From the NCBI RefSeq assembly GCF_009497895.1, contig NZ_CP033116.1, positions 3,286,001 to 3,350,000 on the forward strand: DNA of 64,000 nucleotides. The letters are read 5' to 3'. The position numbers and the translations under genes are program-made. Within the stretch, counting starts at the first letter, position 1, and every line of letters begins with the position of its first letter. This stretch comes from Halopseudomonas pelagia (lineage in GTDB: Bacteria > Pseudomonadota > Gammaproteobacteria > Pseudomonadales > Pseudomonadaceae). Below, piece after piece: positions 9,444-17,706 of this stretch. Below the pieces are notes generated by a model. It did no database searches. It was not told where the DNA came from and saw nothing but the letters and a program-made list of their open reading frames with translations.

Positions 9444-9928
9444 TCCGACCTCTCACGATGACGATGAATCAAAGAGGACAGGCGGGTACGCTCCTCCTCG
9501 GAGAGCGGCCGCACTCGCCGGTGCCTGCGTGCCCGGACAAAGGCAATCACAACCAGGGCGCCTCCTGCTACCAGCGCTGCCGGCAATGCCCAAAGCAGCC
9601 ACGTGCGCCCGTCAAGGCGCGGATTGTAAAGAACGAACTCGCCAAAACGATTAGCCATGAAATCAAGAATTTCCTTATCCGCACGCCCCTCATGAAGCAT
9701 CAGCGCTACCCGCTCCCGCATGTCCGCCGCCACCGGCGAATCGGAGCTGTCGATGGCTTGAGCATCACATTTAGGGCACCGCAATGACGCCGTAAGGTCG
9801 CGATAACGCTCCGCCATCACCGGATCCTCGAAATGACGCGCATCAATTGCCGTATCCGCCATCGACTGGAACGAGGCCATCAAAAGCACGATGACCACAC
9901 AGCAACGGATCTTCAGGGTTAGCGCCAT
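9440..9928 (-). CDS. ccmH: Cytochrome c maturation thiol oxidoreductase CcmH (CcmL type)
   Basis: 162 residues with a signal peptide (~1-24), the diagnostic LRCPKC motif (C51, C54), a helical bundle, and a C-terminal membrane helix (~106-128) followed by a basic tail. CcmH reduces or presents the CXXCH cysteines of apocytochrome c to CcmF. The start overlaps ccmG by 10 bases. The short form together with a separate ccmI shows the split CcmH/CcmI arrangement common in pseudomonads. Confidence 0.9.
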   Translation of the reverse strand: MALTLKIRCCVVIVLLMASFQSMADTAIDARHFEDPVMAERYRDLTASLRCPKCDAQAIDSSDSPVAADMRERVALMLHEGRADKEILDFMANRFGEFVLYNPRLDGRTWLLWALPAALVAGGALVVIAFVRARRHRRVRPLSEEERTRLSSLIHRHRERSE

Positions 9929-10443
9929 TTCTCTACCTCCATCATGACTTCATCCACCTGGGCGGGCGTTATGTACCCAACGTGCTTGTATCGAACGATA
10001 CCGTCTGCGTCGACCAGGAAGGTTTCGGGCACGCCATACACGCCAATTTCAAAACCCAGGTCACCGGCAGGATCGAAGATGTTGACCTCGAAAGGTTTTC
10101 CGAACTCTTCGAGAAACTGTCGCCCCAGGTCACGGGCGTCTTTATAGTTGATGCCCACCATCTGAATGCCGCGCTCGGAGAGCGCCAGTAGCTGGGGCAT
10201 TTCCTCCTTGCAGGTCGGGCACCAGGATGCCCAGACATTGACCAGAGATATCTGCCCGCGAAGCAGGGATTCATCCACCTCGGTATCAGGGTCCTCCAGC
10301 GTCGGGAGCGTGAACGCGGGAAACGCCTGGCCTATCAGGGCTGACTCGCGAGCACTGGGATCCAGCGAAAGCCCCCGGTACAAAAAGAAGGCCAGGCCAA
10401 GGAACACCACAAACGGAAGCAGCAGCAACAGGCGACGCATCAT
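9919..10443 (-). CDS. ccmG: Thiol:disulfide interchange protein CcmG/DsbE
   Basis: 174 residues: an N-terminal membrane anchor (residues 4-22) and a periplasmic thioredoxin fold with active site WCPTC (C75, C78), the acidic CcmG-type insert and the cis-Pro region GVPETFLVD. It passes electrons from DsbD to CcmH or apocytochrome c. The start overlaps ccmF by 4 bases. A DsbD homologue able to reduce it is encoded in the same island at 19059-20252. Confidence 0.92.
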   Translation of the reverse strand: MMRRLLLLLPFVVFLGLAFFLYRGLSLDPSARESALIGQAFPAFTLPTLEDPDTEVDESLLRGQISLVNVWASWCPTCKEEMPQLLALSERGIQMVGINYKDARDLGRQFLEEFGKPFEVNIFDPAGDLGFEIGVYGVPETFLVDADGIVRYKHVGYITPAQVDEVMMEVEKWR

Positions 10444-12437
10444 GCGCGAACCTCGCGTGCCGGCCTCATCGATTCGCGGTCAGCTGCGGCTGCACGGCGG
10501 CGACGGTAGCGACGGTCTGCCACGGCCAGCACGCCCCCGGAGGCCATCAGCAGCGCACCCAGCCAAAGCCAGCGTACAAATGGCTTGACCTGTAGGCGCA
10601 TTGCCCAGCTGCCGTCGTCCAGTTCCTCCCCCATGGCCACGTAAAGGTCCCGCAACAGGCCGGGGTCGAGTGCGACATCGGTCATCGGCTGCCCTCGGGC
10701 AATGTACAGGCGCTTCTCCGGGTACAGGGTGGTGACAATCCGGCCTTCACGGGCAACCTCGATGGTCGCCGTATCGGCGAGGAAGTTGGGCCCCCGACGC
10801 TCGCCCAGTTCGGTCAGCGTAAAATCGTACCCGCCCAGATTCACCTGCTCACCGATATCAAGCCGCACATTACGCTCCATGGCGTAGTTCGACACCATCA
10901 CCACGCCCACGATGGTGACGGCCAGGCCCACGTGGCCGACCACCATGCCCCAGTATGAAGGGGTCAACTTACGCAATCCGGACAGCGCAGAGGACGCATT
11001 GCGGACTTTATCAAACAGGTCGCGCACCAACGCCAGTACTACCCACAGGGCCGCCACCATCCCCAGCGCCACGGCGACATTCCACTGGCCGTTGTAAAGA
11101 AACGGTATCGATATCGCAATCGCCAGTGCGGCCAAGCCCGCCCCCAGTAGTCGCCGGAACAGCTCCCGACCGGGCATCTGCTTCCAGCGTGAGACCGGCC
11201 CCAGCCCCATAAAGGCACACAGCATGACGGTCAGTGGCACGAACAGGCTATTAAAGTAAGGCGCGCCGATACTGACCTTGCCCAGCCCGAGTGCATCCAG
11301 GATCAAGGGGTACAGGGTGCCCATCAGGACCGTGATCGTCATGATGACCAGCAAAATATTGTTGATCAGCAACAGAGCATCCCGGGAAAGCCAGCTAAAG
11401 CCCGCATTGGCGCTCATTCGCGGCGCCCGCAGCGCAAAGATCAACAGCGAGACGCCGACCGTGATGCCCAGCAACACCAGAATAAAGAGCCCCCGTGACG
11501 GGTCATTGGCAAAGGCATGAACCGAGGTCAGTACTCCTGAGCGCACCAGGAAGGTCCCCAGCAACGAAAGTGAGAAGGTGACAATGGCCAGTAGCGCCGT
11601 CCAGCTCTTGAACGCGCCGCGCTTTTCCGTGACCGCAAGAGAATGAATAAGGGCTGTCCCGCTCAGCCAGGGCAAAAGCGATGCATTCTCCACCGGATCC
11701 CAAAACCACCAGCCGCCCCAGCCCAGCTCGTAGTAGGCCCACCAGCTACCCAGAGCGATGCCGAGGGTCAGAAAGGCCCAGGCAATGTTGGTCCACGGCC
11801 GAACCCAGCGCGTCCAGGCCGCATCGAGACGCCCTTCGATCAGCGCAGCGATGGCAAAAGCAAAGACCACTGAAAAACCCACATAGCCCATGTAAAGCAT
11901 CGGCGGATGGATGATCAGGCCAACATCCTGCAACAACGGATTCAGATCGGCACCGTCGGCTGGCATGCCCGGCAACAGGCGATCAAAGGGACTGGACGTA
12001 ACGACGATGAAAAGCAGGAACCCTGCGCTGACGACACCCAGAACTCCCAGAACCCGTGCCAGCATATCCCGTGGCAACTGGCGGGAAAACAGACTGACGG
12101 CAAAGCCCCAGCCACTGAGAATCAGACTCCATAACAGCACCGAGCCTTCATGAGAGCCCCAGACGGCGGTGAACTTGTAGTACCAGGGCAGCATCGAGTT
12201 GGAATTACGGGCCACATAATCCACGCTGAAATCATCCAGAAGAAAACTGGCGGTCAGGCTGGCATAAGAAACCAGTAGAAAAACAAATTGCCCCCATGCC
12301 ATGGGCTCTGCAAATGCCATCCACAACGGGCGCCGGGTGGCGGCTCCCAGCAAGGGCACGGTCGCCTGAAGCAGCGACAGGCAAAGTGCAATCAATAACG
12401 CGAAGAGACCAACTTCAGGGATTGTCAGGGTAAGCAT
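10440..12437 (-). CDS. ccmF: Heme lyase subunit CcmF
   Basis: About 665 residues with many membrane helices and the heme-handling WWD segment GWGGWWFWDPVENASLLPWL, with conserved histidines around it. With CcmH and CcmI it ligates heme to apocytochrome c. I place the start at the ATG at 12437 (MLTLTIPEVG), which matches family N-termini. An upstream in-frame extension of 29 codons to 12524 has no family similarity. In complete operons ccmE precedes ccmF. Here a peroxiredoxin gene does, and ccmA-E are missing from the window, so heme delivery would have to come from the host set. Confidence 0.92.
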   Translation of the reverse strand: MLTLTIPEVGLFALLIALCLSLLQATVPLLGAATRRPLWMAFAEPMAWGQFVFLLVSYASLTASFLLDDFSVDYVARNSNSMLPWYYKFTAVWGSHEGSVLLWSLILSGWGFAVSLFSRQLPRDMLARVLGVLGVVSAGFLLFIVVTSSPFDRLLPGMPADGADLNPLLQDVGLIIHPPMLYMGYVGFSVVFAFAIAALIEGRLDAAWTRWVRPWTNIAWAFLTLGIALGSWWAYYELGWGGWWFWDPVENASLLPWLSGTALIHSLAVTEKRGAFKSWTALLAIVTFSLSLLGTFLVRSGVLTSVHAFANDPSRGLFILVLLGITVGVSLLIFALRAPRMSANAGFSWLSRDALLLINNILLVIMTITVLMGTLYPLILDALGLGKVSIGAPYFNSLFVPLTVMLCAFMGLGPVSRWKQMPGRELFRRLLGAGLAALAIAISIPFLYNGQWNVAVALGMVAALWVVLALVRDLFDKVRNASSALSGLRKLTPSYWGMVVGHVGLAVTIVGVVMVSNYAMERNVRLDIGEQVNLGGYDFTLTELGERRGPNFLADTATIEVAREGRIVTTLYPEKRLYIARGQPMTDVALDPGLLRDLYVAMGEELDDGSWAMRLQVKPFVRWLWLGALLMASGGVLAVADRRYRRRRAAAADRESMRPAREVRA

Positions 12438-12506
12438 TTCGGGGCCGTGTTCGGTTGCGGGTTCGGCGATGACCGAACCTATCGGTGAAGGTTTCTCAGG
12501 TATTGC

Positions 12507-12538
12507 TTCGTCAGCCAGCCACAAGGCCAGCTGACGAA
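12507..12538 (-). terminator. Stem-loop after the peroxiredoxin gene
   Basis: A perfect 9-base inverted repeat, TTCGTCAGC and GCTGACGAA, with further pairing in the loop, lies 8 bases beyond the peroxiredoxin stop and before ccmF. No T-run follows, so it may be an attenuator or RNA-stabilising hairpin rather than a full terminator. Confidence 0.45.
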
Positions 12539-12545
12539 TTCTCTA

Positions 12546-13184
12546 TTACTTCCGACCAGGTTGGCGGGTAACGCGCAGATACGGTGTCTGCTCATCCCAT
12601 CCCTTAGGGAAACGTTCTTTGGCCTCTTCGTTGGAGAGCGACGGAACGATGATCACATCCTCGCCATTCTTCCAGTCCACCGGCGTGGCCACTTTGTGGT
12701 TGTCGGTCAGTTGGAGCGAATCAATGACGCGCAGGATCTCGTCCAGATTGCGCCCGGTGCTGGGCGGATACGTCAGCATCAGACGGATTTTTTTCGCGGA
12801 ATCGATAATGAATACCGTTCGAACAGTCACCTTGGGATCGGCTTTTGGATGGATCATTCCGTACTGGTCGGCAACCACCTGATCCTTGTCTGCCAACAGG
12901 GGAAAATTGAGCCCCTTGCCCTGGGTTTTCTCGATATCCTTCGCCCAGTCTTTATGGGAGTCGAGCGGGTCGACGGAGACCCCGATCAGCTTCACACCGC
13001 GACTGGCGAACTCGTCCTTACGCTTGGCGAAGGCGCCGAGCTCTGTGGTACAGACAGGGGTGTAGTCGGCGGGGTGTGAAAACAGCACGGCCCAGTCGTC
13101 TCCCAGCCACTCATGAAACTGAATGTTTCCCTCGGTGGATGCGACGGTGAAATCGGGAGCGGTTTCTCCAAGTTGCAATGTCAT
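12546..13184 (-). CDS. 1-Cys (Prx6-type) peroxiredoxin
   Basis: 212 residues. The peroxidatic cysteine is in HPADYTPVCTTELG (C45), the form typical of the Prx6 subfamily. The C-terminal half has the long extension of Prx6 (PVDWKNGEDVIIVPSLS). No resolving cysteine is obvious, consistent with a 1-Cys mechanism using an external thiol. It would reduce peroxides in the cytoplasm. The upstream region carries its own MerR-type promoter, so it is probably transcribed separately from lspA and leads into ccmFGHI. Confidence 0.92.
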   Translation of the reverse strand: MTLQLGETAPDFTVASTEGNIQFHEWLGDDWAVLFSHPADYTPVCTTELGAFAKRKDEFASRGVKLIGVSVDPLDSHKDWAKDIEKTQGKGLNFPLLADKDQVVADQYGMIHPKADPKVTVRTVFIIDSAKKIRLMLTYPPSTGRNLDEILRVIDSLQLTDNHKVATPVDWKNGEDVIIVPSLSNEEAKERFPKGWDEQTPYLRVTRQPGRK

Positions 13185-13233
13185 CGTTTCATTCTCCTTT
13201 GCTTTGGCTGTCGTTCTCGGTTCGTCAGTACAG

Positions 13234-13264
13234 ACGATATCTTTAAAGTCAACTTTAAGGTCAA
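13234..13264 (-). promoter_or_regulatory. MerR-type promoter/operator for the peroxiredoxin gene
   Basis: On the minus strand TTGACC (13264-13259) and TATCGT (13239-13234) are separated by 19 bases, the over-long spacer typical of promoters activated by MerR-family regulators. The spacer holds a dyad, CTTAAAGT-TG-ACTTTAAAG. It differs from the CadR-type operator of the same island, so another MerR-family protein (SoxR- or CueR-like) is suggested. No gene for one lies in the window. Confidence 0.7.
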
Positions 13265-13283
13265 GGCGTTTGTCAGATGTTTT

Positions 13284-13796
13284 TTAGCCTGATCCATCGA
13301 GCTCGACGTTCGTGCCCGATTTTTCGGGTATGAAACTGACATAGAGGAAAAGCACGGTGCCCAGCACAATGGCGATATCGGCAAGGTTAAAGGCTGGCCA
13401 GTGCCAGGATTGCCAATAGACATCAAAGGAATCCACAACATAGCCGCGGAATATCCGGTCAATCAGGTTGCCCATGGCACCGCCAAGAATAAGACTGTAC
13501 GCGATGGCTTCTCCCCTGCGGCGGCACTGAAGAATCAGCCCGATCAGTACAATCGAGACAACTACCGCGATTGTGATAAGAAAGTATCGCTGCCAACCTC
13601 CGCCATCGGCAAACAGGCTGAATGCGGCGCCGGTGTTCCAGACATGAACCCAGTTAAAGAACGGGGTCACCGGAATCGATTCGCCATACGCCATTGACTG
13701 CTGGACCAGCCATTTTACAACCTGATCAGATGCCGCAATCAGGCCCGAAATCGCCAGCAGGCTATACGGCAAGAGTTTTTTGGTAACGATGGACAT
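13284..13796 (-). CDS. lspA: Lipoprotein signal peptidase (signal peptidase II)
   Basis: 170 residues with four membrane helices and both catalytic motifs: GGAMGNLIDR (Asp113) and FNLADIAI (Asp140). It cleaves the signal peptide of diacylglyceryl-modified prolipoproteins in the inner membrane. It begins 3 bases after the cation exporter stop codon, so it is co-transcribed with a CDF gene under the CadR-type promoter. Accessory lspA copies linked to CadR/PbrR regulators are known from lead and cadmium resistance islands (pbrB/C-like). It is not the housekeeping copy, which normally follows ileS. Confidence 0.93.
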   Translation of the reverse strand: MSIVTKKLLPYSLLAISGLIAASDQVVKWLVQQSMAYGESIPVTPFFNWVHVWNTGAAFSLFADGGGWQRYFLITIAVVVSIVLIGLILQCRRRGEAIAYSLILGGAMGNLIDRIFRGYVVDSFDVYWQSWHWPAFNLADIAIVLGTVLFLYVSFIPEKSGTNVELDGSG

Positions 13797-13799
13797 TGT

Positions 13800-14696
13800 T
13801 TAACCCTTAAGCGCCAGGATGCGCCTGGCACCGTTGAGTACGATAATCCCCGCAATGCTGCCGATGATCAGGTCCGGGTAATTGGAGCCAGTCCACGCGA
13901 CCAGGGCGCCAGCGGTAATGACCCCCAGATTGATCACCACATCGTTGGCTGAGAATATCCAGCTCGCCTTCATGTGCGCCCCACCCTCCCGATGTTTGGA
14001 TATCAGCAGCAGACAGGTGGTATTGGCGATCAATGCAATGAACGCAATCCCCATCATTACCAGCGACTCCGGCTCACTGCCGAAGACAAAGCGCCTCACC
14101 ACCTCTGCAAGTACGCCTACAGCCAGTATCAGTTGGAGTACGCCCGCGAGATGCGCCGCACGCACCTGCATTTTCACGCTATGCCCAACCGCATACAGCG
14201 CGAGCCCATACACGGCCGCGTCGGCAAAATTGTCCAGGGATTCTGCAATCAGGCCGGTGGAGTGCGCGATCAGGCCGGCCGTCATTTCCACCACAAACAG
14301 GACGGCATTGATACCGAGCAACCAACGCAGGGTGCCGGACTCCTGCTCGGCAGAGATAGCCGTATCCCCGACCGCCTTAATTGACTCAGGGTCGGCAGCG
14401 GCCGTTTCCTGAAGCGAAGCTCCCAGCCCGAGGGTCGCCAGCTTCGCGGTGATAGGCTCAGCCTCGCCATCGTGCACAACCTTCAACTGCCGATCAGACA
14501 GCTCAAAGGACAGCCCGCGAATGTCTTCAAAACCGTTCAGGGCCAGGCGAATCATCCGTTCCTCCGAAGGACAATCCATCTTCGGTACGGTATACACACT
14601 GATCCAGTTGCCGGACGCTTCAGAGGCCTTCGACCCGGTGTTACCCTCTGCGGGTGTTGTGTCGCAGCCACAGGCGTCTTCACAGGATTTACTCAT
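13800..14696 (-). CDS. Cation diffusion facilitator (CzcD-like) with N-terminal metal-binding domain
   Basis: 298 residues from the ATG at 14696 (MSKSCEDACGCD). An upstream extension to 14741 runs across the promoter and is rejected. The N-terminus is cysteine-rich (C5, C9, C11). Residues ~30-100 form an HMA-like fold with MDCPSEE in place of CxxC. The rest is a compact CDF transporter with about five or six helices, including an 'IAESLDNFADAAVYG' metal site and a second SANDVV site. It would export divalent metal (Zn, Cd or Pb) from the cytoplasm. It is divergent from cadR and coupled to lspA. Confidence 0.85.
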   Translation of the reverse strand: MSKSCEDACGCDTTPAEGNTGSKASEASGNWISVYTVPKMDCPSEERMIRLALNGFEDIRGLSFELSDRQLKVVHDGEAEPITAKLATLGLGASLQETAAADPESIKAVGDTAISAEQESGTLRWLLGINAVLFVVEMTAGLIAHSTGLIAESLDNFADAAVYGLALYAVGHSVKMQVRAAHLAGVLQLILAVGVLAEVVRRFVFGSEPESLVMMGIAFIALIANTTCLLLISKHREGGAHMKASWIFSANDVVINLGVITAGALVAWTGSNYPDLIIGSIAGIIVLNGARRILALKG

Positions 14697-14736
14697 GATA
14701 CGGCTCCACTTGCGTATTGTCGGATTATGATTTAAA

Positions 14737-14760
14737 ACCATATAGCCACTATAAGGTCAA
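14737..14760 (-). promoter_or_regulatory. CadR-type operator and promoter, copy A (drives CDF-lspA)
   Basis: The dyad ACCATATAG-CCA-CTATAAGGT (14737-14757) lies between the CDF gene and cadR. On the minus strand TTGACC (14760-14755) is followed after 19-20 bases by TTAAAT/TAAATC, giving a MerR-type long-spacer promoter towards the CDF gene. A second copy with only the central triplet changed is at 22185-22205. Confidence 0.82.
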
Positions 14761-14793
14761 TAGAGCAGATACCATTTGTTGAGGAGACACCCG

Positions 14794-15198
14794 ATGCGCA
14801 TTGGTCAGTTGGCGCGGTCCGTAGGGGTTGACACCCAGACCATCCGTTTCTATGAGCGAGAGGGCTTGTTACCACCGCCGGATCGTCAGGACAACGGCTA
14901 CCGTATTTACACTGAACGGCATGTTGAGCGACTGGCCTTCATCCGGCGCTGCAGAATACTTGAGCTGTCACTCGCTGAAATTCACGAGTTACAGCGTTAT
15001 CAGGGCGCGCCCCATCAGCCTTGCAGGGCCATCAACACCTTGCTTGATGATCACATCGCTCAGGTACGGTCTCAGATAACCGATCTGCAGGTACTGGAGA
15101 AACAACTTGTGTCGCTGCGAGCAAGTTGTAACGATGATCGGGAAATTGAGGCCTGCGGGGTTCTCGAAGGGCTCAGCGAAGGAAACATGCAGCAGTAG
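14794..15198 (+). CDS. cadR: CadR/PbrR-type MerR-family metal-responsive regulator, copy A
   Basis: 134 residues starting at MRIGQLARSVGVDTQTIRFYEREGL, a typical MerR winged helix. The start is fixed by GAGGAG 7 bases upstream. Metal-sensing cysteines are at 77, 112 and 121 (HQPC, ASCNDD, EACGVL), matching the three-cysteine site of Cd(II)/Pb(II)-responsive CadR/PbrR proteins. There is no histidine-rich C-terminal tail. It is divergent from the CDF-lspA operon across a shared operator. A copy ~92% identical by eye is at 22240-22641. Confidence 0.88.
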   Translation: MRIGQLARSVGVDTQTIRFYEREGLLPPPDRQDNGYRIYTERHVERLAFIRRCRILELSLAEIHELQRYQGAPHQPCRAINTLLDDHIAQVRSQITDLQVLEKQLVSLRASCNDDREIEACGVLEGLSEGNMQQ

Positions 15199-15235
15199 CC
15201 TGAAGCACTTATGCTCAGTATTAGGGTAGCCAGCG

Positions 15236-15310
15236 CGGAAAGATCAAGATACTTGCGTAGGTGCTGAACATCCGCTCCCTGGCAGAGTTTTTCGGCAACA
15301 CGGAGCCTGA
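15236..15310 (-). pseudogene. Remnant of a TlpA-like gene
   Basis: About 75 bases downstream of cadR copy A match part of the intact TlpA gene (around 17240-17310), e.g. 'AGATCAAGATACTTGCG' against 'GGATCAATATACTGGCG' and 'GAGTTTTTCGGCAACAC' against 'GAATTTTTCAACAACGC'. Both ends of the gene are missing. The same gene order, cadR then convergent TlpA, is seen in copy B, so this is the decayed relic of a duplicated module. Confidence 0.65.
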
Positions 15311-15338
15311 GTAGCCGGCAGATGGAGCAAGCACCTCA

Positions 15339-16199
15339 TCATCTCCTGTTTCGTTGAAAAGGCTGCATCAACTGCTGCCAGTAGTTCGTTGGGTAATTCG
15401 GCTCTGAAGCAATACCGAGATCCTTAGTGCCGATCGTTCGCTCGGAATCGAAGTAAGCCGTGCCTAAAAAGCGATCAGTCAAGGTGGTAAAAAGCCCGAA
15501 GTTCACATCACCCTCTTTTGCCGTATTCAAATGATGGAAACGATGTACGGAGTTGATTGCGAGAACCTTTTTCAGCGGTCCGGTAAAATACGCTACATTC
15601 GAGTGTTGCAGTAGCAACTGGAGCACAACTGCAACCACCAACAACATCAGGACATTCTGCGGTACTCCTATAATGAGCAATGGTGTCGTTCCGGCAACTG
15701 TTTCTATAGATTGATGCAGTGGATGTTTCATAAGCCCATTAAAGCCGTACAACCGTTTTACGCTGTGATGAACAGCATGTAGGCGCCACAGAAACCGGAG
15801 GCGATGACTCGCAAAATGCGCCAGGGTGATACCGATATCAGAAATGAGGATTGCCAACAGCAATTGGAAAACCAGTGGCCAGCTGGAAGGCCAGATCGGT
15901 GCCAAAACGAGCAATCCTGCAATTAATGGGAGTACAGCTATGCCAATAACATTAAGCGACTCGTTCATGAGTGCATGGAGCATATCGCGCCGCTGATCCT
16001 GTTGAGGCTCATTAAACGCCCGATCATAGGGGATAAGTCTTTCAGTGGCGAAAGAAATCCCTATAAACACCAGGATCAAAAACCCCAGCCAACCGGCGTT
16101 GAAACCTTCGGCAACGAGATAGACAGCAACACCATTACCCACGAGCAAAAACAACGGCAAATACAAAAGCCTAACTAACCACATTACGTTACGAATCAT
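15339..16199 (-). CDS. Sterol desaturase/fatty acid hydroxylase family membrane protein
   Basis: 286 residues, with membrane helices at both ends of the catalytic part and three histidine clusters of the di-iron hydroxylase superfamily: HFASHR, HAVHH and HRFHH (with a further H in MKHPLHQS). These enzymes use oxygen and a di-iron centre to hydroxylate or desaturate lipids. The substrate cannot be predicted. It follows an AraC-type regulator on the same strand with 73 bases between them, and the pair interrupts the cadR-TlpA pattern, suggesting a later insertion into the island. Confidence 0.85.
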   Translation of the reverse strand: MIRNVMWLVRLLYLPLFLLVGNGVAVYLVAEGFNAGWLGFLILVFIGISFATERLIPYDRAFNEPQQDQRRDMLHALMNESLNVIGIAVLPLIAGLLVLAPIWPSSWPLVFQLLLAILISDIGITLAHFASHRLRFLWRLHAVHHSVKRLYGFNGLMKHPLHQSIETVAGTTPLLIIGVPQNVLMLLVVAVVLQLLLQHSNVAYFTGPLKKVLAINSVHRFHHLNTAKEGDVNFGLFTTLTDRFLGTAYFDSERTIGTKDLGIASEPNYPTNYWQQLMQPFQRNRR

Positions 16200-16272
16200 T
16201 CCAACAGTCCTCGCTAACTAGAGCGTTCAGCATCTCACGGATGCACGCAGCCAAATTGAACGAAAGAGCTGA

Positions 16273-17028
16273 TTATTTGGATAAAAGCCGTTGAATAACC
16301 GTTGGGGAAACGCCAAATGCCTCAGTAACAGACCTGCAGAAATGGGCTTGATCAGAAAATCCCGAAGCAATTGCTGCATCAGTAAGTGACATCTCGCGCG
16401 ATAACTCAAACCCGGTTAGTAGCTTTAGCCACTTTCTATAGCTGCGCAAAGGTAAACCGGTACATTCGGTAAACCAGTGGGAAAAATGGCTTGGAGAAAG
16501 GCAAACCATTTTCGCCAACTCGGCTCGTGAGACTGATCGTCCTCCCGATGCTTCGGCATTCAATGCTTCTAAAACGTCGCTCAACCTGCTCTTTGGACCA
16601 GATGGCTTACTACCCCGGTATTGTCGCTCGAAAGCTTTCAGTGCAATTAACAGGTTTTCGGTGCCAGTAAAGCGAGACAAACACTCCGTAATGAAATCCT
16701 CTTCGAGTGCCCGGATGGATCGCTTCGACGGGTTTTTGATATAAGGCAGTAAAGCATTGCAGACATCAAGGTTTGGATCGATGTAAATACACAGTACCCT
16801 GGACAGTTTTAATTGATGGGTAACTCCAGCTGGTATCCACAACCCCCTTCTCTCGCACCGTGTTTCACCGGACATGACTTCAACGCTTGCGTCTAAACCG
16901 ATCACGATTTGATGAGCCCAATGTTTATGGGGCTTATTGTCTCCCGACTCTCCATGGAAGGCGCCCATGCCTGGCTTTATCGCTACGGAGCCGAGCCATG
17001 GGTTCAATAAAGTCTTTGGTTTGGTCAT
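16273..17028 (-). CDS. AraC-family transcriptional regulator
   Basis: 251 residues from the ATG at 17028 (MTKPKTLLNPW). A longer frame to 17100 would run into TlpA. The N-terminal half resembles a cupin ligand-binding domain (HKHWAHQIVIGLDASVEV, WIPAGVTHQL). The C-terminal ~100 residues hold two helix-turn-helix motifs with the AraC signature (DAAIASGFSDQAHFCRSVTEAFGVSP). It probably controls the desaturase gene just downstream. Confidence 0.88.
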   Translation of the reverse strand: MTKPKTLLNPWLGSVAIKPGMGAFHGESGDNKPHKHWAHQIVIGLDASVEVMSGETRCERRGLWIPAGVTHQLKLSRVLCIYIDPNLDVCNALLPYIKNPSKRSIRALEEDFITECLSRFTGTENLLIALKAFERQYRGSKPSGPKSRLSDVLEALNAEASGGRSVSRAELAKMVCLSPSHFSHWFTECTGLPLRSYRKWLKLLTGFELSREMSLTDAAIASGFSDQAHFCRSVTEAFGVSPTVIQRLLSK

Positions 17029-17074
17029 CGCCTCATCTCTGCAAAGACAGACTTTCAGTCGGAGTGACCCTCGG

Positions 17075-17650
17075 TCAGTTCCGAATCCCGTCAATGGCAC
17101 GGATCATCAAATCCACCATGGCCGGGCTGTCCCATTCCGCGGCACCGACCAGGCGGCCAATTTCGCGACCGTCATGATCAAGCAGCAGCGTTGTAGGAAC
17201 ACCTTCTATGCCTAGCGTTGAGGTCGCCAGTGTGGACGGATCAATATACTGGCGAAGATGCTGAATGCTTGTTTCCCGGTAGAATTTTTCAACAACGCTG
17301 ATGCCTACGTGGTCAACGGACAGCGCGACCACTTCAAATTGCTCGCCGCCCAGTTTAGCCTGGAGTGAGTCAAGCGTCGGCATTTCCTCACGGCAGGGTG
17401 CGCACCAGGTCGCCCAGATATTGAGCAAAATCGCCTTACCCTTAAAGTCAGCCAGTGTCAGCGGCCTGCCGTTTTCGTCTTCAAAAGCCAGCTCGGGCAG
17501 AGTGCGAGGGGACTCCCAGATCAGGAACCCCTGGGGCCCCACGGACTTCGGAACCTTCCCTGCAGCCATAACTTGAGCGGCTATGGAAATAGCAAGCGCA
17601 AAAAGGACTACGGCGATTCCCCGGGCGGCAGATATGCGCTGGTGACTCAT
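17075..17650 (-). CDS. TlpA-like periplasmic thiol reductase (intact copy)
   Basis: 191 residues. A signal peptide or anchor at ~10-30, then a thioredoxin fold with active site WCAPC (C83, C86) and cis-Pro loop GVPTTLLLD. TlpA/ResA proteins reduce copper chaperones, SCO proteins or apocytochrome c. It follows the SCO gene by 56 bases on the same strand, and the DsbD genes lie upstream in the same operon. A pseudogene copy is at 22688-23090 and a remnant at 15236-15310. Confidence 0.88.
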   Translation of the reverse strand: MSHQRISAARGIAVVLFALAISIAAQVMAAGKVPKSVGPQGFLIWESPRTLPELAFEDENGRPLTLADFKGKAILLNIWATWCAPCREEMPTLDSLQAKLGGEQFEVVALSVDHVGISVVEKFYRETSIQHLRQYIDPSTLATSTLGIEGVPTTLLLDHDGREIGRLVGAAEWDSPAMVDLMIRAIDGIRN

Positions 17651-17706
17651 TGGACATTACTCCTGATTACAGTGGTCGGTTTGTTGCCGGCATGGTGCCC
17701 CACGCG

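Noticed and set aside
12438..12524. 29-codon N-terminal extension of CcmF, considered as a ccmE fragment
   Set aside because: No CcmE motif could be recognised, and CcmF proteins begin at MLTLTIPEVG-like sequences.
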